NCBI RefSeq assembly: GCF_000003605.2
Contig: NW_003111320.1
Span: 1 to 27,960, forward strand
Source of the DNA: Saccoglossus kowalevskii
Taxonomy: Eukaryota > Hemichordata > Enteropneusta > Harrimaniidae
Direction: 5' to 3'
Length of the DNA: 27,960 nucleotides
Below the pieces are notes generated by a model. The model saw only the letters and a program-made list of their open reading frames with translations. It did not search any database and was not told where the DNA came from. Position numbers and translations under genes: made by a program. Shown one piece after another: positions 9,183 to 20,421 of this stretch. How positions within the stretch are numbered: position 1 is the stretch's first letter; each line of letters begins with the position of its first letter.

Positions 9183-9332
9183 ATGGAAAATCAGCGACTT
9201 CCAATTGAAATCTACCTTGGCCTGGCGCCCAGAGTTTATAGTTATGCGGACATCTCCGGTGTGAATGTCAGTGCTTTGGTGTGCTGCTGCTGCTGCTGCT
9301 GCTGCTGCTGCACGTCAATTGTGAAACTGTGA
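9183..9332 (+). CDS. Hypothetical 49-residue ORF with a poly-cysteine tract
   Basis: ATG at 9183 in a strong context (GTCATGG) opens a 49-codon frame ending at TGA 9330-9332. Residues 1-33 begin MENQRLPIEIYLGLAP and are locally less AT-rich than the surroundings. Residues 34-43 are ten cysteines encoded by the (TGC)10 microsatellite, followed by TSIVKL. A promoter-like CCAAT/TATA/Inr/E-box series lies 100-225 bp upstream. No family is recognised. It could be a first exon, a short ORF or chance; no polyadenylation signal lies close downstream. The unit B copy (17770-17919) reads the same, including ten cysteines. Confidence 0.2.
   Translation: MENQRLPIEIYLGLAPRVYSYADISGVNVSALVCCCCCCCCCCTSIVKL
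9282..9311 (+). repeat. (TGC)10 trinucleotide microsatellite (unit A)
   Basis: Ten uninterrupted TGC triplets, equivalent to a CTG/CAG repeat. The unit B copy at 17869-17898 also has exactly ten, although the larger minisatellites on either side differ in copy number. Confidence 0.95.
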
Positions 9333-9532
9333 AAGAACTACTCTAATCTTCGCCATTAGATTCTTTTTTTACTCGTTTTAAAATACTATGGACCGCAAGT
9401 GAACAGCGATTACAGACGTATTCACTACCTATGAAGTCAGTTTAGTACGTACTTCGCTTTTAACTAGACTGAATCTGTCGAATACCACACTCAATATATT
9501 TGTGTAATTTTAGTAAGAATTGAGAACAATTT

Positions 9533-10126
9533 GCCGACTACGGACAGGCAGTCAATAGTTTTACTTCATATCAAGGTACCATCTACTCGTTGCCTACTAC
9601 GGGACAGGCAGTCAATAGTTTTACTTCATATCAAGGTACCATCTACTCGTTGCCTACTACGGACAGGCAGTCAATAGTATTACTTCATATCAAGGTACCA
9701 TCTACTCGTTGCCTACTACGGGACTGGCAGTCAATAGTTTTACTTCATATCAAGGTACCATCTACTCGTTGCCTACTACGGACAGGCAGTCAATAGTTTT
9801 ACTTCATATCAAGGTACCATCTACTCGTTGCCTACTACGGGACAGGCAGTCAATAGTTTTACTTCATATCAAGGTACCATCTACTCGTTGCCTACTACGG
9901 GACAGGCAGTCAATAGTATTACTTCATATCAAGGTACCATCTACTCGTTGCCTACTACGGGACAGGCAGTCAATAGTTTTACTTCATATCAAGGTACCAT
10001 CTACTCGTTGCCTACTACGGACAGGCAGTCAATAGTTTTACTTCATATCAAGGTACCATCTACTCGTTGCCTACTACGGACAGGCAGTCAATAGTTTTAC
10101 TTCATATCAAGGTACCATATACTCGT
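9533..10126 (+). repeat. TR3: 59/60-bp minisatellite, 10 copies (unit A)
   Basis: Ten direct units, each with GACAGGCAGTCAATAGT (GACTGG in one copy) and a KpnI-type GGTACC. Spacing between successive GAC(A/T)GG starts is 60, 59, 60, 59, 60, 60, 60, 59 and 59 bp. The single-base difference comes from GG versus GGG before the ACAGG, so the reading frame changes along the array and the open frames seen are not coding. Unit B has six copies. Confidence 0.95.
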
Positions 10127-10294
10127 AATGCCCTTGATGCTAAAACTGAATCTTATTTCAAGTCTTTGAATTACTTAAATGGGCATTAATTTTACATAAA
10201 TATGTTTGGGTACGTTCATTATCCCAATCCAAAACATTCATAAGTATTTCCTGTTTGGTAATTAACTAGTATCCGATCTGATTCAATATTTCAA

Positions 10295-10317
10295 GGATTC
10301 AGAACATGACTGAATCC
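10295..10317. other. Perfect 8-bp stem hairpin in the tail (unit A)
   Basis: GGATTCAG at 10295-10302 and CTGAATCC at 10310-10317 form an 8-bp stem with a 7-nt loop. It is unchanged in unit B at 18643-18665. There is no T-tract or other sign of a terminator; function unknown. Confidence 0.4.
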
Positions 10318-11645
10318 CAAAACAAATGTACAGGTAAAGTTTGAATATGATCAGTGCATACATGCTAAAGATATAGCTCCGTAATAACATTCGTTATAAC
10401 AAATCGAGTCGGCTGCTCCCACCCCTCTCCTCACGCTCTCTCTTCTCACGCTCTGTCCTCAGTCAGCTCTTCTCCCTTATACCCTAATCTACTGCCTAAC
10501 TCTTCAAGTTCAATAACAATATCCATGCTTGAAAAAGTGTAAATCAAGTCCCAGTATTATTAAATAAAGCAATTTAATGTCTACCTAGCAGTATAAGCTG
10601 GTCTGACAACACCGTGTTCTCTAGACCTGCGCAGTTATGAATCAGTCAATTTAGTCAGGGGATTACTGACAATAAAATCCGATAGTTGCATGTGGCTTCA
10701 GCCTCCTGACTAAGGATGGATGTTTCTGTAATATCGCATAGTAGTGTAATGTCTGTCATCATACAAATAGTAACATTTGTGAATGTGTAATTGTCTCGTA
10801 TGGTCATAATTTATATTGAAACGCCACATGTTGTAAGGCAATCGAGGTAGAACTAATAAGTTGCTGTGCGTGTGTATTGGAAATCTATAACAATGGAGTT
10901 TTAGAGTAAATTTATAATAGTTTCAAATCAAAGTATATTCATCCCAGGACAGGTTTACAACACATGCTGTTTGTGAGTAAACGGCATAACGTATTCAAGA
11001 ACCATGTACAAAACGATGACTCAAATGCTGTCAACCTTACATTTAAATATTAGCTACTCTTACTTGATACTGAACAATGGTGAATGTACGAGTATTTTGT
11101 CACGTAACTCTATGTCAGAATTCTAACAGACGTGTATATGATTATACTAATGTATTTTGGTAGGATGGAATTATTGCACTGATTTGAAAGGCATTTATAT
11201 TATATATAACTCGTGAGGCATCGGGATGTTACTAAGTTCTTGATAACTTCAATTGATTCCTTGAAAAAGACGATCTACAACTTACACTAGATTGTGTGTA
11301 ATTTGTGATAATTAATTCACATCCAAGGTATATATTTATTTAGAGATATACTCGTCACAGATTGTTAGATTCTCTAATAAATGCACGATAATTATGAATA
11401 TACTGCAAATGTAAAAGCTGCAAGACAAAGTAATGCGAGTGGACAACAATCAAGATATAATCGAAAAAAATATCCGAAGCAGACCTGACAAGAATGCCAC
11501 ATATGCTAAGGAGTCGTATGTTATCGTTATGTGACCCTTAATTGTACACGCCTATTTTAAACAAAGCGAAATAATGAGAAAAATATTCAGGATTAAGATA
11601 TTGCTAGCGCAAGAAGTGCTGGAACCCGTTACCACCGGAAATGGG

Positions 11646-11679
11646 ATTGGTTCGGTCCTCTCTTTTAGCCATATATAAG
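11646..11679 (+). promoter_or_regulatory. Possible TATA promoter in the unit tail (unit A)
   Basis: An inverted CCAAT box (ATTGG, 11646-11650) precedes TATATAAG (11672-11679). The local sequence is more GC-rich than its surroundings. No convincing Inr lies about 30 bp downstream, and the next ATG (11762) opens only 12 codons. Conserved in B at 19994-20027. Weak evidence. Confidence 0.2.
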
Positions 11680-12073
11680 CTTCTGGGTTGACCTGTTCGA
11701 CTCGTGGCCCGACCCTTTCCCGCGTGAAACGGTTGTATTCATTCAGCCAATCAATCTAAGAATGACGGATACGATGAAAAGGTTAAATGTTGAGTCATAA
11801 CAACAACAAGATGTATGATATTCTACATTAATAAGATTTAAATATTGTGCACTAATTGTTTTTTTAAATTCGATCTAAAGATTTAGATGTAGCCAGTTCT
11901 AAAACAGATTTACAACTGTGATACAACTGATAAAATGGCGGGATTGACGCGTATATTATCTCATATTTGTATTTTCAGATATTGTACGAAACGAGTATTC
12001 GTGTATATATATCTCTTTATGCGCGTGTTCCACTCGGCACTTCGATATTAGGTGGTCCTTTACATACCTGTTG

Positions 12074-12775
12074 TTTTTGAATGCTGAGCAATATTTAGCA
12101 AGGCTGTACATAATAATCAAAAAGAACCATGATAGAAAAAAAAGTTATGACGGGATCTCCATATTACTATATTTAACTTTTTACAAAACGATAATAGATT
12201 TTATTTATGACCATTAGCTAACTTCTTACTGAGTGAATTGTTATGCAAATTATCAATTATCTCAGCTTCTTTTTAGTGCACATCCCAGAACTTTAAAAAT
12301 ATTAGCTCCTAGACACTTTGACAAATGATTGACAATGTGCTTATCTTCAAAACGCCGTTGGGGCATTTGTTTTGGTTGAACAGTGTTACAACAATCGTAC
12401 ACACAACTAGCCTGAGTGTTAATTTATGCATAAACTTGAAGTAGTGAAATTTGAGTTGCTTCCCTGCAAAATTGACTACTGGTAGACAGTTTTCTAGACA
12501 GCACTTTCTTCATAGTAAACAGATGTACCCATAAACCAATTTTGACAGGAAACAGAAGCTAGTTTAAAAACAGATTTTTTTAAAATCACATTTGACCAAA
12601 AAAGCACATTTTTGTGCATATTTCAAACTACAGTGTCCATACAAATAAAATACTAACAAATCTTTAAAATTCATACAATAAGCTTTCCGAAAATATAGTT
12701 TTGTGGACAAGGGAGGTCATCTTGGTTTCCTAATTAACGAATTAAAATACCTGTCAGGTAAACTGCATCTCTACC
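12074..12775. mobile_element. 5'-truncated MITE-1 (unit B)
   Basis: Starts abruptly inside the element at the unit junction, lacking its first 158 bp, and keeps the right terminus followed by TTAA (12776-12779). The sequence before it is unit A tail, so the truncation is the macrosatellite breakpoint rather than a transposition event. Confidence 0.8.
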
Positions 12776-12779
12776 TTAA

Positions 12780-13819
12780 CACGAAACTATTACTACATAT
12801 ATTCGAACTATGTAAATAATTGCTTGTTATATCAATTATTACACGATGGTTATGTATATTCAGTTTATGTTAACTAATGCTTGTGTAAAAAAATAAAACG
12901 CTATATTAGACACTTCGCTATGCATTGTGCTCACAAAATATAAAATAATATTGTGTACGAAAAAACGTGCTCCTGGAATTTTATCTATGGAGAACTCTAT
13001 TCTCAAAACAAATTTCCAACACTGCTTGTAGAGAACTCTCTCCCGGCAGTGTGCTTGTAGAAGTCCCCCCCCCCTGCCACAGAACTCACACTGGACAGTG
13101 GGTTCTTTCACTGCTAGTATGGGGTAGACAAGACAATATTACTGGAAATGAAATACACATACACAAAAATATCGAGTTAAAGCTTCTGGCTTTAATACCT
13201 CTCAAAATAATTACAAAAGCAATGAAAAAAGTCACTAAAATTGCTTAGGGAAGTGTGCATTGGCGATAACTCACAGTTCCAGGATGTATTAATGGACGAC
13301 AGTCAATGGCTTCTGCAACACAACAACGAAGTAATACAGGAGTCTTGCTCGCAGAGGATCGCTGGTATTCTGGAGAGCACTGCTGAAAGCAGGATATCGC
13401 AGAGCAGTTCATACAATTCTCATAGAATGATGGTTGTAGCCTGTATCTCTTGTCAAACAATATTGTAGCAGAACACACAGGAAAACAAGTTGAAATGATC
13501 GACTACAAAGTGTCCTGAGTCTGTCCAATTTATAGTCATGATTCAGTGTCACCACCTGGGTTTCCCACATAAGCCAATCAGAATGTGATCTTGCTAGCAG
13601 CTGTGTCACGTAGGCAACTCAGTAGATCAAAAACGTTCTTTGTTATTCAAATAAGAGCACACCTGGTAGAACCCACTGTCCTTCCTGAGTTGAAAACAAG
13701 TTTGACCTGTCAATCGCCTTTCTGACAGTATCACAATGCAGTTTCTTCCCATGATTCCATGCACACTTCCATTTGCAAGTTTGAGTAATATGACAAAAAC
13801 ATGAAATAAGATGCTGACG
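12780..13819. other. Spacer between MITE-1 and TR1 (unit B)
   Basis: Equivalent to 989-2029. The C-run has 10 bases (13065-13074) against 7 in A and 13 in C. From about 13777 the sequence loses many single bases relative to A and C (GG to G, AAGG to AG), continuing into the TR1 remnant. No gene supported. Confidence 0.5.
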
Positions 13820-13928
13820 TGTACAGAGACTCCCTCACAGCATGTGTGTACGAGACGCCTCCAGCATGGGTGTTACAGAGAACGCACTCACAGCGATGTG
13901 TGTACAGAGAACGCCCTCCCAGCAAAGT
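13820..13928 (+). repeat. TR1 remnant, about 4 units (unit B)
   Basis: Holds the first units of the array's left edge joined to the last units of its right edge. The left part shows many single-base losses (GAGAACT to GAGACT, GCAATG to GCATG), while the right part (from about 13875) is clean. Either the array truly contracted, or an unpolished assembly bridge replaced a long array. I favour the second because the losses are confined to this patch. Confidence 0.8.
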
Positions 13929-13953
13929 GCTTGTATTCAAACTTCTTATATGG

Positions 13954-14726
13954 TGTGACGCATTTTGTGTAATTTGATATTTATAGACGTGTGTATTTTT
14001 TTGTATGCCAAAAGACGCTCACGAGAGGGCGTTAATAATGATCGAATTTACTGGAGCTTAAGGAGTCTTTGTCCACTATAAATGTAGTTCACAGGTCAAT
14101 TTCAATTAGTCGTCTGTTATCACAGAGTCTGGACACATGGCTAATCACCGACACCTTGCCACGTGGAGGCACGCAGTTGCTTCGTTACGAGTTCTCAAAG
14201 ACAGATTGTTTCACGTCAAGCCGAATTGAAGACAATGTACAGTTTCACTATGTCATTACACGGACGTTTGTAAGAACTGCATCCTCTCTCTCTCAGCAAG
14301 ATTTACAAGAACTCGCTGCCGTCCAGCCATCACGTCGCAATTGTTCGAGCCGAAGCCAGCCGAAGATTAGGCCACGCGTTGTTTGCGTCGAAAAGATTGA
14401 CTTTTGAAACTAGGTATTTTAGTGTCCATATCATTTTATGACTTCAGGCGACTGTAAATGTATTTTCCTTGCGTTGTCTAATTTTGTGTGTTTTACCACA
14501 CTGTTATTGTATTAGGCTGAATTTGTGAATTTATTGTTCATTTGAATTAATGTATTTTGATACCTCGTGAGCGCACTATATTTATTTACACGAATACAAT
14601 AATAGAATTTGATAATATCCTGTGTTCGTGTCGTTTCTTGTTGCGATTCCCTTGTTTGGGTTTGGGTCAACGGAAAGATTCCAGTCTGTCCGTCATCCGA
14701 CTTTAGACCCAAACTCGGCCGTAACA
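13954..14726 (+). mobile_element. LTR-like block (unit B)
   Basis: Same block as 5906-6680, with TGTGACG at the left and CGTAACA at the right. The internal CT microsatellite has five CT repeats instead of six, which shifts the frame of the overlapping ORF and argues against coding. Confidence 0.42.
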
Positions 14727-14773
14727 AATGGATTTGTAATTGCGGAAAATATCTTGTATGTATGTTGCATTAA

Positions 14774-15672
14774 GGTAAAGATGCAGGTTCGTGGGCACTT
14801 GGGAGCGAAATTTTTCTTTTTCTTTTTATTATCCAAAAAGTCTTGGCTATAGACCGTTGAAAATTTGTAGAATTGTGAATAGTGGAAAATACTCAAAAAA
14901 CGATTTTAAAATATAGATAACAGGTACAAACATTATCTCTTTTGAATGCTTAGCAAGATTTAGCAAGGCTGTACATAAATAATAAAAAAAAACATGGTGA
15001 ACAAAAAAAAAATGACGGGATCTTCATATTATGCAATGTATTTAACTTTTTACAAAACGATAATACATTTAAATTTGAAACTGTAACGGACATTTTAATT
15101 ATGAGCATTAGCAAATGCGTGAATTGTGATGCAAATTAGCAATTATCTCAGCTTCTTTTTAGTACACATTCCAGAACTTTAAAAAAAATAGCTCTTAGAT
15201 GCTTGGAAATTTTCACAAATAATTGAAAATGTGTTTATCTTTAAAACGCCGTCGGAGCATTGTTTTTAGTTGAATAGTGTTACAGCAATCGTACAGACAA
15301 CTAGCCTGGGTGTTAATTTATGCATAAACTTGAAGTAGTGAAATTGGAGCTGCTGCCCTACAAAATTGACAACTGGTAGACAGTTTTCAAGACGGCACTT
15401 TCTTCATAGTAAACAGATGTACCCATACACCAATTTTGACAGGAAACAGAAGCATGGTTTAGAAGCTAATTTAAAAAAAAAATCACTTTTGACCAAAAAA
15501 GCACATTTTTGTGCATATTTCAAACTACAGTGTCCATACAACTAAAATACTAACAAATCTTTAAAATTCATACAACAAGCTTTCCGAAAATATAGTTTTG
15601 TGGACAAAGGAAGTCATCTTGGTTTCCTAATTAACTAATTTATATACCTGTCGGGTAAACTGCTTCTCTACC
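14774..15672. mobile_element. MITE-2 (unit B)
   Basis: Complete copy with TTAA at 14770-14773 and 15673-15676. Differs from the unit A copy mainly in A-run lengths. Confidence 0.8.
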
Positions 15673-15676
15673 TTAA

Positions 15677-16318
15677 CGCACAAATCACCTGGTTAGGTCA
15701 TTTAGTAGATGGGCGATGTTTTGATGCAGCTCGTCGATTCAGGTTTGTGTGAAGCATTCTCACGAAATGCCAAAACGAACACACTACAGGACATGTAACT
15801 GTATTAATGTTGATTAAAAAATAGTTAAGTAATATTTTCTTTGCGTTTTGTTTTTTATTTCGTATTAATATATCCAGATGGATGGCTGAAGCATGTTTCT
15901 GTGTTTTGCATTTACATTGAAACTTCAAAAGATTTTGTAATTTGTCAATGATTTGTCTAATTTACTTTTCCTCTGAACATATCACAAAGTCACCTGTGAG
16001 AGCACTAATTTGCATATTAGTATATCGTGACATATTTATTGTTTTTGCATTTAAAGTGTTTTTCTCTTTTCCTCAAATCCAGTATGACACTGATTTTTAA
16101 GTAATGTGCAAGTTAGATGTTTGTACGGATGTAATGCATTGTTTTTTGATCATGTTAGCAGTGCCAACAATTCTAATCAAATTTATGCTTTATTTAATCA
16201 TACTGTAAAAAACTTTATTTTAGCTGGAATTAATTTTCACTGATTTTTTCAATTGGAAGTCTTCTTTTCAATTTTGTTGTTGTATGTCGAACATGGCCGG
16301 CCAGAGTCAGTCACGTAA
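15677..16318. other. AT-rich spacer between MITE-2 and TR2 (unit B)
   Basis: Equivalent to 7630-8271 with no additional features. No gene supported. Confidence 0.5.
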
Positions 16319-17163
16319 ATTAATAGTTAAAACTAGTACACTCTTTGCAAATATGACATGGTTATTAATAGTTAAAACTGGTACACTCTTTGCAAATATG
16401 ACATGGTTATTACTAGTTAAAACTAGTACACTCTTTTCAAATATGGCATGGTTATTAATAGTTAAAACTATTACTCTCTTTGCAAATATGGCATGGTTAT
16501 TAATAGTTAAAACTGGTACACTCTTTGCAAATATGGCATGGTTATTAATAGTTAAAACTAGTACACTCTTTTCAAATATGGCATGGTTATTAATAGTTAA
16601 AACTAGTACTCTCTTTGCAAATATGGCATGGTTATTAATAGTTAAAACTGGTACACTCTTTACAAATATGGCATGGTTATTAATAGTTAAAATTGGTACA
16701 CTCTTTACAAATATGGCATGGTTATTAATAGTTAAAACTGGTACACTCTTTGCAAATATGGCATGGTTATTAATAGTTAAAACTGGTACACTCTTTGCAA
16801 ATATGACATGGTTATTAATAGTTAAAACTAGTACACTCTTTTCAAATATGGCATGGTTATTAATAGTTAAAACTAGTACACTCTTTTCAAATATGGCATG
16901 GTTATTAATAGTTAAAACTAGTACTCTCTTTGCAAATATGGCATGGTTATTAATAGTTAAAACTGGTACACTCTTTACAAATATGGCATGGTTATTAATA
17001 GTTAAACTGGTACACCCTTTACAAATATGGCATGGTTATTAATAGTTAAAACTAGTACTCTTCTTTGCAAATATGGCGTGGTTATTAATAGTTAAAACTG
17101 GTACACTCTTTACAAATATGGCATGGTTATTAATAGTTAAAACTAGTACACTCTTTGCAAATA
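16319..17163 (+). repeat. TR2: 45-bp minisatellite, about 18.8 copies (unit B)
   Basis: The longest complete TR2 in the window. Copies carry the same small set of variable positions as in unit A. A single A is missing near 17005 (GTTAAACTGG) and an extra base is present near 17061 (CTCTTCTTTG). The first ends the frame from ATG 16284 at 17042 after 252 codons. The two indels lie within about 60 bp of each other and may be consensus errors. Confidence 0.93.
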
Positions 17164-17544
17164 GAAGTAGTCTATTTTATTGACATAAGCTACTAAACCT
17201 GGACGCACTCAAATTTACCTCGATTATGCTAATTAGACCAAATTCAGATTGAGTAATTTTCTCAATGCTATGGAAGCTAGAGATTGGTAATTTGACACCT
17301 ATAACATACAGAAAGACAAACGTTGTATTTACAGTCCTAAGACATTAATAATAACAACGCGGGTTTTGTGTGCCGCTTTTGTAAAAAATAAAACGATTTA
17401 ACAGCCTATATAAATATCGATACTGCAATAAAGGTACAATATAATGCACGCTTCTTGTTGTCATGAGTTGGCTAAACCACACAACTGTTACAGAATATCT
17501 GCATATAGTGTGCGCATAATTATCAGTTTCTTGTAACATAAAAA
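17164..17544. other. Spacer downstream of TR2 (unit B)
   Basis: Equivalent to 8576-8957, with occasional substitutions only (for example CAAACGTTG for CAAACATTG near 17322). No gene supported. Confidence 0.45.
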
Positions 17545-17672
17545 CCAATTCGTGTATCGGATTCATCTTTAAATAATGACACCAGTTTATCGACTCGCTC
17601 TATAAGGCGATTAAATAGCATTGCTAGCTTTCAAGTATAAAGCCGCCAAAACGTACTTTCACACTTCACGTG
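17545..17672 (+). promoter_or_regulatory. Promoter-like cluster (unit B)
   Basis: Second copy of the CCAAT (17545-17549), TATAAAG (17636-17642), Inr-like TCACACT (17659-17665) and E-box CACGTG (17667-17672) series, unchanged from unit A. Confidence 0.3.
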
Positions 17673-17769
17673 ACCTAGCACATAGAATAAGTTTGCCGAC
17701 ACAAAACTTACCCCCACCCCCATGTTGTTGTACATTTAACGTACATTTACCGTACAACACAAGTTAGTC

Positions 17770-17919
17770 ATGGAAAATCAGCGACTTCCAATTGAAATCT
17801 ACCTTGGCCTGGCGCCCAGAGTTTATAGTTATGCGGACATCTCCGGTGTGAATGTCAGTGCTTTGGTGTGCTGCTGCTGCTGCTGCTGCTGCTGCTGCAC
17901 GTCAATTGTGAAACTGTGA
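17770..17919 (+). CDS. Hypothetical 49-residue poly-cysteine ORF (unit B)
   Basis: Same sequence and reading frame as the unit A copy, with ten cysteine codons from (TGC)10 at 17869-17898. Identity between copies reflects recent duplication and does not by itself show selection. No family recognised. Confidence 0.2.
   Translation: MENQRLPIEIYLGLAPRVYSYADISGVNVSALVCCCCCCCCCCTSIVKL
17869..17898 (+). repeat. (TGC)10 trinucleotide microsatellite (unit B)
   Basis: Ten uninterrupted TGC triplets, the same length as in unit A, inside the small ORF. Confidence 0.95.
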
Positions 17920-18119
17920 AAGAACTACTCTAATCTTCGCCATTAGATTCTTTTTTTACTCGTTTTAAAATACTATGGACCGCAAGTGAACAGCGATTAC
18001 AGACGTATTCACTACCTATGAAGTCAGTTTAGTACGTACTTCGCTTTTAACTAGACTGAATCTGTCGAATACCACACTCAATATATTTGTGTAATTTTAG
18101 TAAGAATTGAGAACAATTT

Positions 18120-18474
18120 GCCGACTACGGACAGGCAGTCAATAGTTTTACTTCATATCAAGGTACCATCTACTCGTTGCCTACTACGGGACAGGCAGTC
18201 AATAGTTTTACTTCATATCAAGGTACCATCTACTCGTTGCCTACTACGGACAGGCAGTCAATAGTATTACTTCATATCAAGGTACCATCTACTCGTTGCC
18301 TACTACGGGACAGGCAGTCAATAGTTTTACTTCATATCAAGGTACCATCTACTCGTTGCCTACTACGGACAGGCAGTCAATAGTTTTACTTCATATCAAG
18401 GTACCATCTACTCGTTGCCTACTACGGACAGGCAGTCAATAGTTTTACTTCATATCAAGGTACCATCTACTCGT
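18120..18474 (+). repeat. TR3: 59/60-bp minisatellite, 6 copies (unit B)
   Basis: Six units, with GACAGG spacing of 60, 59, 60, 59 and 59 bp. Each carries one GGTACC. The last unit ends in CATCTACTCG where unit A has CATATACTCG. Confidence 0.95.
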
Positions 18475-20421
18475 AATGCCCTTGATGCTAAAACTGAATC
18501 TTATTTCAAGTCTTTGAATTACTTAAATGGGCATTAATTTTACATAAATATGTTTGGGTACGTTCATTATCCCAATCCAAAACATTCATAAGTATTTCCT
18601 GTTTGGTAATTAACTAGTATCCGATCTGATTCAATATTTCAAGGATTCAGAACATGACTGAATCCCAAAACAAATGTACAGGTAAAGTTTGAATATGATC
18701 AGTGCATACATGCTAAAGATATAGCTCCGTAATAACATTCGTTATAACAAATCGAGTCGGCTGCTCCCACCCCTCTCCTCACGCTCTCTCTTCTCACGCT
18801 CTGTCCTCAGTCAGCTCTTCTCCCTTATACCCTAATCTACTGCATAACTCTTCAAGTTCAATAACAATATCCATGCTTGAAAAAGTGTAAATCAAGTCCC
18901 AGTATTATTAAATAAAGCAATTTAATGTCTACCTAGCAGTATAAGCTGGTCTGACAACACCGTGTTCTCTAGACCTGCGCAGTTATGAATCAGTCAATTT
19001 AGTCAGGGGATTACTGACAATAAAATCCGATAGTTGCATGTGGCTTCAGCCTCCTGACTAAGGATGGATGTTTCTGTAATATCGCATAGTAGTGTAATGT
19101 CTGTCATCATACAAATAGTAACATTTGTGAATGTGTAATTGTCTCGTATGGTCATAATTTATATTGAAACGCCACATGTTGTAAGGCAATCGAGGTAGAA
19201 CTAATAAGTTGCTGTGCGTGTGTATTGGAAATCTATAACAATGGAGTTTTAGAGTAAATTTATAATAGTTTCAAATCAAAGTATATTCATCCCAGGACAG
19301 GTTTACAACACATGCTGTTTGTGAGTAAACGGCATAACGTATTCAAGAACCATGTACAAAACGATGACTCAAATGCTGTCAACCTTACATTTAAATATTA
19401 GCTACTATTACTTGATACTGAACAATGGTGAATGTACGAGTATTTTGTCACGTAACTCTATGTCAGAATTCTAACAGACGTGTATATGATTATACTAATG
19501 TATTTTGGTAGGATGGAATTATTGCACTGATTTGAAAGGCATTTATATTATATATAACTCGTGAGGCATCGGGATGTTACTAAGTTCTTGATAACTTCAA
19601 TTGATTCCTTGAAAAAGACGATCTACAACTTACACTAGATTGTGTGTAATTTGTGATAATTAATTCACATCCAAGGTATATATTTATTTAGAGATATACT
19701 CGTCACAGATTGTTAGATTCTCTAATAAATGCACGATAATTATGAATATACTGCAAATGTAAAAGCTGCAAGACAAAGTAATGCGAGTGGACAACAATCA
19801 AGATATAATCGAAAAAAATATCCGAAGCAGACCTGACAAGAATGCCACATATGCTAAGGAGTCGTATGTTATCGTTATGTGACCCTTAATTGTACACGCC
19901 TATTTTAAACAAAGCGAAATAATGAGAAAAATATTCAGGATTAAGATATTGCTAGCGCAAGAAGTGCTGGAACCCGTTACCACCGGAAATGGGATTGGTT
20001 CGGTCCTCTCTTTTAGCCATATATAAGCTTCTGGGTTGACCTGTTCGACTCGTGGCCCGACCCTTTCCCGCGTGAAACGGTTGTATTCATTCAGCCAATC
20101 AATCTAAGAATGACGGATACGATGAAAAGGTTAAATGTTGAGTCATAACAACAACAAGATGTATGATATTCTACATTAATAAGATTTAAATATTGTGCAC
20201 TAATTGTTTTTTTAAATTCGATCTAAAGATTTAGATGTAGCCAGTTCTAAAACAGATTTACAACTGTGATACAACTGATAAAATGGCGGGATTGACGCGT
20301 ATATTATCTCATATTTGTATTTTCAGATATTGTACGAAACGAGTATTCGTGTATATATATCTCTTTATGCGCGTGTTCCACTGGGCACTTCGATATTAGG
20401 TGGTCCTTTACATACCTGTTG
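18475..20421. other. Tail of macrosatellite unit B
   Basis: Equivalent to 10127-12073, with the hairpin at 18643-18665 and the ATTGG/TATATAAG pair at 19994-20027. Only scattered substitutions are seen (for example CACTGGGC for CACTCGGC near 20383). It joins the interior of MITE-1 at the same base as the A/B junction. Confidence 0.5.

Larger units (their letters stand above)
282..12073. repeat. Macrosatellite unit A
   Basis: First full unit of a tandem array with three units in the window. Position 287 corresponds to 12079 and 20427; the shared sequence starts in the T-run just before these points and then runs collinearly. Order inside the unit is MITE-1 remainder, spacer, TR1 (29 bp), LTR-like block, MITE-2, spacer, TR2 (45 bp), promoter-like cluster and small ORF, TR3 (59/60 bp), tail. 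The unit is 11,792 bp, longer than unit B because TR1 holds about 133 copies here. Outside the minisatellites, only scattered substitutions and short indels separate the units. Confidence 0.9.
10127..12073. other. Tail of macrosatellite unit A
   Basis: About 1.9 kb of AT-rich sequence with no ORF worth reporting. It contains a pyrimidine-rich stretch (about 10413-10487), a perfect hairpin (10295-10317), a 9-bp inverted pair TTAGTCAGG/CCTGACTAA (10651-10659 and 10705-10713), and an ATTGG plus TATATAAG pair at 11646-11679. It ends at the junction with unit B, where tail sequence abuts the interior of MITE-1. Confidence 0.5.
12074..20421. repeat. Macrosatellite unit B
   Basis: Second complete unit, 8,348 bp, collinear with unit A. 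It differs mainly by a collapsed TR1 (109 bp instead of 3.85 kb), an expanded TR2 (about 19 copies) and a shorter TR3 (6 copies). Single-copy parts differ from A and C by scattered substitutions and small indels. At several sites, such as CAGTTTC/CAGCTTC near 474/12266, A and C agree against B. Confidence 0.9.

Noticed and set aside
9590-10094. Plus-strand ORFs across TR3
   Set aside because: 59-bp units shift the frame, so the peptide alternates between unrelated repeats; a by-product of the array.
11648-11660. tRNA B-box-like GGTTCGGTCC that might mark a tRNA or SINE
   Set aside because: No matching A box or cloverleaf arms upstream and no poly-A or short terminal repeat downstream.
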